A DNA stretch of 64,000 nt. Origin: Liquidambar formosana (lineage: Eukaryota > Streptophyta > Magnoliopsida > Saxifragales > Altingiaceae). This document shows, one piece after another, positions 57,390 to 64,000 of the stretch (position 1 is its first letter; every line of letters begins with the position of its first letter). The position numbers and the translations under genes are program-made. The notes under the pieces are model-generated. The model was not told the DNA's origin and ran no database searches. It saw only the letters and a program-made list of their open reading frames with translations. Location: assembly GCA_039720395.1 (NCBI GenBank), contig CM077826.1, forward strand, positions 29,694,810 through 29,758,809, in the 5' to 3' direction.

Positions 57390-59963
57390 CCCACTATGAC
57401 CTAGAAGCCTCATATGATAGTTTCGTGACTTCTAACCCATAATAAGAAGACAACTCTTTGTCTATTTCTTCATAAATAAGTTCTAATCATTTAGCATCTA
57501 GCGAACATATACCTCACATGATAGTTTCTTGGAATACTTTCCTAGTTAAGTTAAACCCATCATTCACACGAGTGTGCTCATCCTAACATATACCTCACAT
57601 GATAGTTTCTTGATATATATTAGTTTTACACCCCATGATATCTCATATGTGATAGTTTCAAGTAGAATCTTTAACATGGGTAGCTCCCACATGTCTGTAG
57701 CCAAGTACCCACATTAAAGGACTCTAGATGATCCTATAATGATAGAAGACAATGAAGAATTCATTCCCTAATGTCTTCTCCATTTACAACTTAATCTTTT
57801 GGACAAGAGGGGTTTAAAAGGTCTCATCAATTTAACATACATCCCATGCATACAATTAACAATTAATGTTATTATAATCACACATCTCATGCAATTATAT
57901 ATCAACATATATAAAGTGCCATATATTGGTATTAGTCCCTAAGTGAATAGGTAACATATACCAATCTATGATATTGGAGCTACTACATTATCACATAAAT
58001 TAAAGATTATGATGATTATGGACTTTTAGGTGATTCAATCCAAGCCAATAGATTGAATCCAAGGTCTATGGGTAAGGTGTAGGTGATCGTAAAACAATAA
58101 ATTGAAACAATGCATGCTCTCTTGAAAAGTCTTCTCCAAGCTCTTCAAGTCTTTCAATGTCCACCAGTGTCTTATTGGGCTTCACCATGCTCATTTGGGT
58201 CCACTATGCTCCCTAGTGCACTCTCGATTACATAACATTTACATAATTTGAAGAAGGGGGATACATAAGGAGAATGTGGGGTACATAAGAGAATAATAGA
58301 GAGAGAGAAAGTGGCATGCAAGCCCTAATAAAAATTACATCACCAATAATAAATTACAACGCTTTGAAAAATATTACATCCCATAATAATAAGACAGTCA
58401 ATCACAATTGGTTTATTATGTCTTAGTCTATAATCATCATCCATCCACATCCATACAATCACATTGCATAATAAGGAAATAACTGTAAGCAATAAAACAT
58501 ATGGGCATTACGGTACTTCAATTAATTAGACTTCATTAATCTCATTAATGCTTCCTAATCGCATTAGGGGACCTCAAATTTTTATTTCCAAAATTAAAAT
58601 AATAAAAATAATCTATTTACATTACTTTCTAAAATAGGAATTTCCAAAACCTGAATTTTAGAATGCATGAATTAAAACCATTTTAACTCATTAATCCCCC
58701 ATTATTGTTTTAACCTATTCTGATTATGTTTTAACACTTTAAAACATTCAATTTTAATTAATCAAATTAATTAAAATCATTAGAATAATTAAAACAACCC
58801 AATAATACCTTTAATATCATATATTAGGGTATTATTGATTATTATAATTAATAGAACATTTTTATTTAATTATAATTTTCTAGAAATTATTTTTAATTCC
58901 AAAATTGTTTTAAACAATTTAAAACATTATAAAATTAATCAATATTAATTAAATAATTAATTTTGGAATCAAATAAAACCAAACTTTTAATTAATTGATG
59001 CATTAGGGTTTCTAAAAACCCTAAACCCTAGTTGCACTAAAACCCTAACTCAAACCCTAGTTTTATCAATGCTAATGATTGGTCATCAATTGACCAATCA
59101 TTAAATCCTAAGTTTAAGGCAATTGATAACTAAGATTAGGGTTTCATTTAATGCATCATTAGGGTTTCCTAAACCCTAAACCCTATGTTCATTAATGACA
59201 CTAATTAAACCCTAAACCCTTATTGACAATGATTGGCCATTAACGTCCAATCATTTAACCCTAGGTTAATGGCCATTAATTAATAGAATTAGGGTTTCAA
59301 TTAATGCATTAATTAGATTAGGGTTATATTAATTAAAATTAGGGTTTCATAATTAAACCCTAAGGCTGCTACCATGAGGGAGGAGGCTGTCATGGTGTAA
59401 CGGCGGCTGCTAGGCCCACCATCAACGGTGGCAAGCTTTGGTAACGATTGAGGTTCATCCTTGGGTTAGGGTCAAGCCCCATGGAGGTGGTCTTGATGGG
59501 CCATGAGCCCTTGGGTCAAAAATATGAGGGTTTCTATAAACCCTTGCTGCTGCCGCATAAAGAGAAGAAGCTTCATCAAGCTTTCATGGTTGCCACACTC
59601 TAAATGATGACTTCCCAAGCCAAAGCTGCCATTGAATCATGTCCCTACATGAATTTCGACCCCCATGGAAGAAGAATAGATGATCAAATCATCCCCAAAC
59701 AGCCCACACAATTCGATCTATGAAGAAGACCCAAAATTCTTCAGAAAAAGATAACATATTACAAAAAACTTGTAAAACTTTGCTTGCTACCATTATTGGG
59801 ACTCGAAACCAATTGGGTTTGAATCCCTCATGTCTTACGAAACTAATGGGAGTGCTTTCATGCTTTTTCGTGCTCTCTAGCTCAAGTTATGTGTAATGTA
59901 TCTACATTAAATTAGCATAAATTTTGTAGGGATAATTGATCAAATCAATTGCAAGAACCCTAG
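57390..59963 (-). mobile_element. Copia C: internal leader fragment, minus orientation
   Basis: Collinear with about 7250-9900 of copia A, including the spaced motifs (57407, 57511, 57593, 57642). It is cut by E2 on the left and E3 on the right. No coding sequence recognised. Confidence 0.8.
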
Positions 59964-60122
59964 TGTTGACACCCAATTTTGTACCGCCTAAATATTTCAA
60001 GTCCATTCCTTTAAGCCCAGTGATGAAGGGTGATCTAGTTTGAAATAATTGATGAATGATCCTTGAAGAGCCGACGTGATCGCAATCGTAGCCCAACCCG
60101 CAAAAGCCCACAATCAATATTT

Positions 60123-60176
60123 GTACGTACGTGGGATTCAGTTGTGCGTACGCACCTTTTAATTGTGCGTACGCAC
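60123..60176. promoter_or_regulatory. Palindrome cluster 1 in the E3 LTR (21-bp period)
   Basis: Three 12-bp sites at 60123 (GTACGTACGTGG, diverged), 60144 and 60165 (both GTGCGTACGCAC). The step is exactly 21 bp. The cluster ends 150 bp before the TATA box. Confidence 0.83.
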
Positions 60177-60325
60177 ATTAACTCCTAAATCCGGATTTTT
60201 TTCCCTTCATTTTGGTATTCCCCTTGTTACCTTATGAAGGTTTGACCTACTTTGTAGCCACCTTGTGACGGCTAGAGAAGCCAGAAACCCTAACCTAGCT
60301 CCTCCAAAACCCTAATACTACCTCT

Positions 60326-60333
60326 ATAAATAT
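60326..60333 (+). promoter_or_regulatory. TATA box of the E3 LTR promoter
   Basis: TATAAATA within CCTCTATAAATATAGC, in the usual place for an LTR promoter. Confidence 0.65.
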
Positions 60334-61017
60334 AGCACTTTCAACCGGGAAAGGGACCGGGGGAACGATTCTCTAGCCATCACCATTCTCTCAACGATTC
60401 TCTAGCCATCACCATTCTCTAAACCATTCCCTAGCCACCACTTCTAAAAACCCTAGCCACCATTCCTACAAACCTAGAAGCTAAGAGAGAGAAGGACGGC
60501 TGTGATCACGGAGACTTGAAGGAGAGAGTTCATCAAAGTTTCATCCTACATATCACCCAACCTGAGGGTAACGCTTACTTTTCCATCTCTTTCTCCATTA
60601 TTTGAGGTAGCTGGTTATTATTTTTGAATGTCCGGACATGCTTCTCTTTCTCCCATGATTGTGTAGTTATTTCTCATTTTTTTAGTAAATTTATTTATTT
60701 AGTTTTCTCTTTTGATTTTTATCTATTTCGTCTTCCACATGATTAGTAATTTTCTATATCGATTAATTTATGTAACTGCATAGTAGAATAGGCGTATCCA
60801 TCTCTACATATGTATTTTCATTTGTTAGATTAAGATTTCTTTTTCTTAGTTCATTTTAATTTATTCCCATCCCTTGTTAATTTTATTTTTATCATTTTAA
60901 TCTTTCTAGTTGTGTGCATATAGATTTAGGACTTGATTATCGTAGTTCTTCTATATATTTACATATTTTATTAGTTGTGAAAGTATATCATTAGTTTCGG
61001 GGTCCCGTGAGTAGAAT

Positions 61018-61071
61018 GTACGTACGCACAAATCAAAAGTGCGTACGCACTTTACGGTTGTGCGTACGCAC
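61018..61071. promoter_or_regulatory. Palindrome cluster 2 in the E3 LTR (21-bp period)
   Basis: Sites at 61018 (GTACGTACGCAC), 61039 and 61060 (both GTGCGTACGCAC), again exactly 21 bp apart. It lies about 690 bp downstream of the TATA box, so probably in the transcribed part of the LTR. Confidence 0.83.
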
Positions 61072-61852
61072 TTCCTTTGCATGATCGGTTGACTCTTTTA
61101 TTATATTTATTTTATTCTATATTATTCATTCCATACATATTTGATTCCATATTTTGTCTATTCCCTAGTTTAGGTTATTACCATATTTGTTTATCCCTCA
61201 CATAGCTTTCTTTCTTTGTGTCAATCTTCTTTTATTATCATTTCTTTATTTAGATTAGTTCCATATTTTATTTATTTCTTTCTCTAGATTAGTTCTTTAT
61301 TTAAACCATTCCTTTATTTATTTTTATTTTCTTCCTTACTTATTTGCTTGTTTCTTTACTTATTTGTTTCTCTTTCATTATTAGTAGATTATTTCCTCTC
61401 ATACTTTTATTTTTTGTCTATTCATTTATTTCTTTCTTTATTTGACTCTTTCTTTATTTTTGTATCATTCTTTAGATTAGCCCTTTTATTATATTGATTC
61501 TTTGTATAATTCATTTATTTATTTATTTATTTGCCATCATTGCGTGATATCATTTGAATTAAATTGCATATCGCATGAATAGGGTTAAATCCAATTGATA
61601 ATTCTTGTTAATTAAAGCCAACAAAACACGTGTGGGGGCCGGCTTCGGCCGGGCGTTGTTGGGTGCCTAACACCTTCCCAACAACGTACCCTAACTCCGA
61701 ACCCTAAATTCTCTGGTTATGACGGATAAGACCCTTGCTAGGGGTCAAATTGGTTCCCGAAACCAAATCGGGTGGCGACTCTTCTCTGCGCTAGCCCTCT
61801 TGGCTAGTGGCGTACTCCCGAGCCGGCGTGGTTCAGGACACGGCGCTCACAA

Positions 61853-61870
61853 TGGCGACTCCACTGGGGA
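61853..61870 (+). other. Primer-binding site of E3
   Basis: TGGCGACTCCACTGGGGA, one base after the LTR; it differs from the E1 PBS at one position. Confidence 0.9.
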
Positions 61871-62361
61871 TAGAGAGTTAGACTCCAAAATGTTTGTTGG
61901 CTTTAATTAATTAGAAATTTTAATTGGGTGAAACCAAATTGCACACACGCGCACGATCTTGGCACTTTATTACCCCTCGATGGAAGTCTGATTAGAGACC
62001 CGGGATCCACTCGATCTTATGGGCAACTCGGCTCAGCACCATCAACCCACGGCCTGTGCCACTAGCCTGTAATAAGCTAGTGAGTACGTTAACGGGTTGC
62101 TCTTTGAGCGCCCTAGCCTGGGTGACCCTTGAAGGAGAAGAAACCCTAATTGACCGACCACACTAGTGTCCCCCGTTGACCATTGCATAGCCTTGATTGA
62201 ATGTGTGTCATTATGCATATCATGTTACATTTGCATATTAGGCCCATAATGTTTAGACCTAGGGGCAAGGCCCATCATTGTCTATTCTCTTTTTCAAGTC
62301 TAGGCCCAATTGAGGGGTGAGGTGTGTGATCTTGTAATTGGGTCCAAGTCGAAAAAAAAAA

Positions 62362-62401
<40 letters not shown>

Positions 62402-63077
62402 AAAAGAAAAAGAAAAGGAAAGAAAAAGAAAATATGGGCTTGGATCCAAATGAGAGTGGAAGAATGTGTGGATATTGTAACGGGCCTAGATGCAAAAAAA
62501 TGAATAGACTTTGGTTGGTTGAACCCAATGTGGTATCCTTGGTTTCATGTTGGGCTTTCTCTTATGGTTTTAGGTCCATCCCTTTTTTTTTTTAAGGGGC
62601 ATCTCATTCATTAGAATCTTTCATTTTAGGGGTATTAGGGTTAGTTGAGTCTTCTTTCTTTTTCATATGGTTTTGTTGTTGGTCCATTATAGGTGCATTA
62701 AGCCCATTCATTGTAGGGTTTACATCTTTTCTTTTTTAGTGTTGTATGTTGTCACCATGTCTCTTGTCTAGGTTTTTAGTCATCATTTTAGGAGTCTAGG
62801 TTCATTTTCATTTTCCCTTCTTAGGTATTTTCTTTTGTTGTGCCTCATCTTGAGTCTATCTAAGTTCTCCCTTTGGTTCAACCCTTTAGTCCTTGTTTAT
62901 CCTCATCTTATTCTAGGGGCATGTTTGGTTGGAAATTGATATGGAATCATCATGAATAATCAAAGTAAATGGCTTTTATAAGGATAAACACATTCCTTGC
63001 AGGAATAACCAATCATTGCTTGGGTTCGTAATTCATTTGGAAGGTTAGAAAGAGCAGAAACGTCAAAAACCACTGAA
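61871..63077 (+). other. E3 leader
   Basis: About 1.2 kb without a credible gene. It contains an A-rich/purine tract (62350-62437) and a GGGGCATGTTTGGTTGG word (62935) that recalls hAT-type MITE ends, without a matching second end. Confidence 0.6.
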
Positions 63078-64000
63078 ATGGACGCTGAACAAGATTTGGT
63101 GAAGAAGCTGGAAGAAATGATGGCAAAGATGATGGAAAGATCAATGGCGCCTATTTTGAAAAGACTCCAAAAGATTGAAGGTAAACAGACAGCTGAGACT
63201 GGGGAAGAGAATGAGGATTTTATTTTTGATGAAAAAGACCATGAAGACTACCTTAAGAAGAAGGAAGCTGAGGTTAGGAAGAAGGAAGCTGAAGCTAAGA
63301 AGGAATCTGAGGCCGAGAAGAAAGCTAAAAAGAGAGAGGTGCAAGACATTTCTGATGAGGTAGAAAAAATGAAGACTATTTTGAGGAAATCCCAAGGTGT
63401 TGAAGAGTACATGCTAGATATGGATGAATTATGCCCATTCCCGAATGTCCAATTACCGCAAAAATTCAAAATGCCAAAGATGGATGTGTTCGATGGGACT
63501 GGTAATCCTCGCAATCACCTGAAACAGTACATTCTAGCAATGAAACCTATGGGGCTTTCTGAGGAGCAAATTGTGCACTGTTTCCCTAGAACTCTCAATG
63601 GCGATGCTATGAATTGGTACCTTTCCTTGAACAATGCGAAGACCCGGGACTGGAAAGAGCTGGCTATGGAGTTTGTGCACCATTATAACTACAATGTCCA
63701 ACTTGATGTCACTCTGCGAGATTTAGAGACCACTAAGCAGAAGAGTAATGAGACATTCTCTGAGTTCTTGACAAGGTGGAGGGCCAAAGCTGTTAAAATG
63801 CCCAATCGTCCAACTGAGAAGGATCAGGTGCGCATGATTGTAAAGAATCTTCTGCCGGCTTTCGGAAGACCATTAATGCCTATCCCATTGAAGACTTTTG
63901 AGGATTTGTATGATGCTGGCATACAAGTTGAAGATGGTATGGATAGTGGGTTGATTGACAAAAATGATGGGAAGAAACGTGCATACGGATTTGGCAGCTC
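63078..64000 (+). CDS. gag: E3 gag (partial, open to window end)
   Basis: 307 codons are open from ATG 63078 (MDAEQDLVKKLEEMM) to the edge without a stop; the frame is closed upstream at 63006-63008. Residues 1-35 look helical, 55-105 are Lys/Glu-rich with repeated KKEAE words (likely coiled coil), and 140-290 form the Retrotrans_gag region (FDGTGNPRNHLKQYILAM, AMNWYLSLNN, DLETTKQKSNETF). It would form the particle that packages element RNA. Unlike E1 and E2 it shows no break in the visible part, so E3 may be the youngest or least damaged Tat-like element here. Confidence 0.88.
   Translation, partial: MDAEQDLVKKLEEMMAKMMERSMAPILKRLQKIEGKQTAETGEENEDFIFDEKDHEDYLKKKEAEVRKKEAEAKKESEAEKKAKKREVQDISDEVEKMKTILRKSQGVEEYMLDMDELCPFPNVQLPQKFKMPKMDVFDGTGNPRNHLKQYILAMKPMGLSEEQIVHCFPRTLNGDAMNWYLSLNNAKTRDWKELAMEFVHHYNYNVQLDVTLRDLETTKQKSNETFSEFLTRWRAKAVKMPNRPTEKDQVRMIVKNLLPAFGRPLMPIPLKTFEDLYDAGIQVEDGMDSGLIDKNDGKKRAYGFGS

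Larger units (their letters stand above)
59964..61851 (+). repeat. 5' LTR of E3 (1888 bp)
   Basis: Starts TGTTGACACCCAATTTTG and ends GGCGCTCACA. It contains TATAAATA (60326-60333) and two clusters of GTGCGTACGCAC palindromes. 61080-61550 is a T-rich stretch of TTTATTT words. Confidence 0.88.
59964..64000 (+). mobile_element. E3: second Tat-like Ty3/gypsy family, 5' part
   Basis: LTR (59964-61851), PBS, leader and open gag, running out of the window. Its gag is related to that of E1 (DLETTKQKSNETFSEFLTRW against DLETTKQGVHETFSAF) but clearly a different family, and its LTR shares no obvious identity with E1. Confidence 0.88.

Overview
This window is repeat DNA from a seed-plant genome, most likely a woody angiosperm; the species cannot be told from sequence alone. 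I see no convincing host gene, tRNA or rRNA. Almost every base belongs to transposable elements nested in one another: two copies of one giant Ty3/gypsy retrotransposon of the Tat/Ogre type facing opposite ways (E1 on the minus strand, 1-27431; E2 on the plus strand, about 41302-57389), the start of a second Tat-like family (E3, 59964-64000), several copies and solo LTRs of one Ty1/copia family, and a fragment of a CACTA DNA transposon.

Layout. 1-559: part of the 3' LTR of E1. 560-2539 and 12225-16811: the 3' part of E1, with satellite-like tandem repeats, a seven-exon plant-mobile-domain (PMD) gene and a DUF7745-like gene, both antisense to the element. 2540-12219: complete copia element A, inserted in intron 1 of the PMD gene with a perfect GAAAT target duplication. 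16812-24430: pol, gag-protease and PBS of E1, all on the minus strand. 24431-27431: the 3.0-kb 5' LTR of E1. 27432-30525: a copia LTR remnant and a diverged gypsy LTR split by a solo copia LTR. 30526-38934: copia element B (plus), whose 5' LTR holds a nested solo LTR with CTCAT duplication. 38935-41301: CACTA fragment, starting with a CACTACAAGAAAA terminus and ending in transposase DUF4216 sequence fused in frame to truncated gag of E2. 57390-59963: copia leader fragment C. 59964 onward: LTR, PBS and an open gag of E3.

Most interesting point. E1 and E2 have three promoters: the sense LTR promoter and the promoters of the two antisense genes. Just upstream of the TATA position of each lies the same 80-bp array: four 14-bp dyads (core GACGG-N4-CCGTC) at exactly 22-bp centres, about two DNA turns, arranged so that the whole array is palindromic. 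The LTR of unrelated-looking E3 has the same architecture with a different site: two clusters of three 12-bp palindromes (GTGCGTACGCAC) at exactly 21-bp spacing. This suggests that these elements coordinate sense and antisense transcription through helically phased, CpG-containing binding sites, possibly read by their own antisense-encoded proteins. The binding partner is inference; the arrays and their spacing are read directly from the sequence.

The antisense PMD gene keeps six GT-AG introns, all phase 0, at the same places in both copies. This makes sense because the retrotransposed RNA is the opposite strand, from which these introns cannot be spliced. E1 looks young (7 mismatches in 559 comparable LTR bases) but has a few in-frame stops and a changed protease active-site residue; E2 is more decayed and has lost its 5' end.
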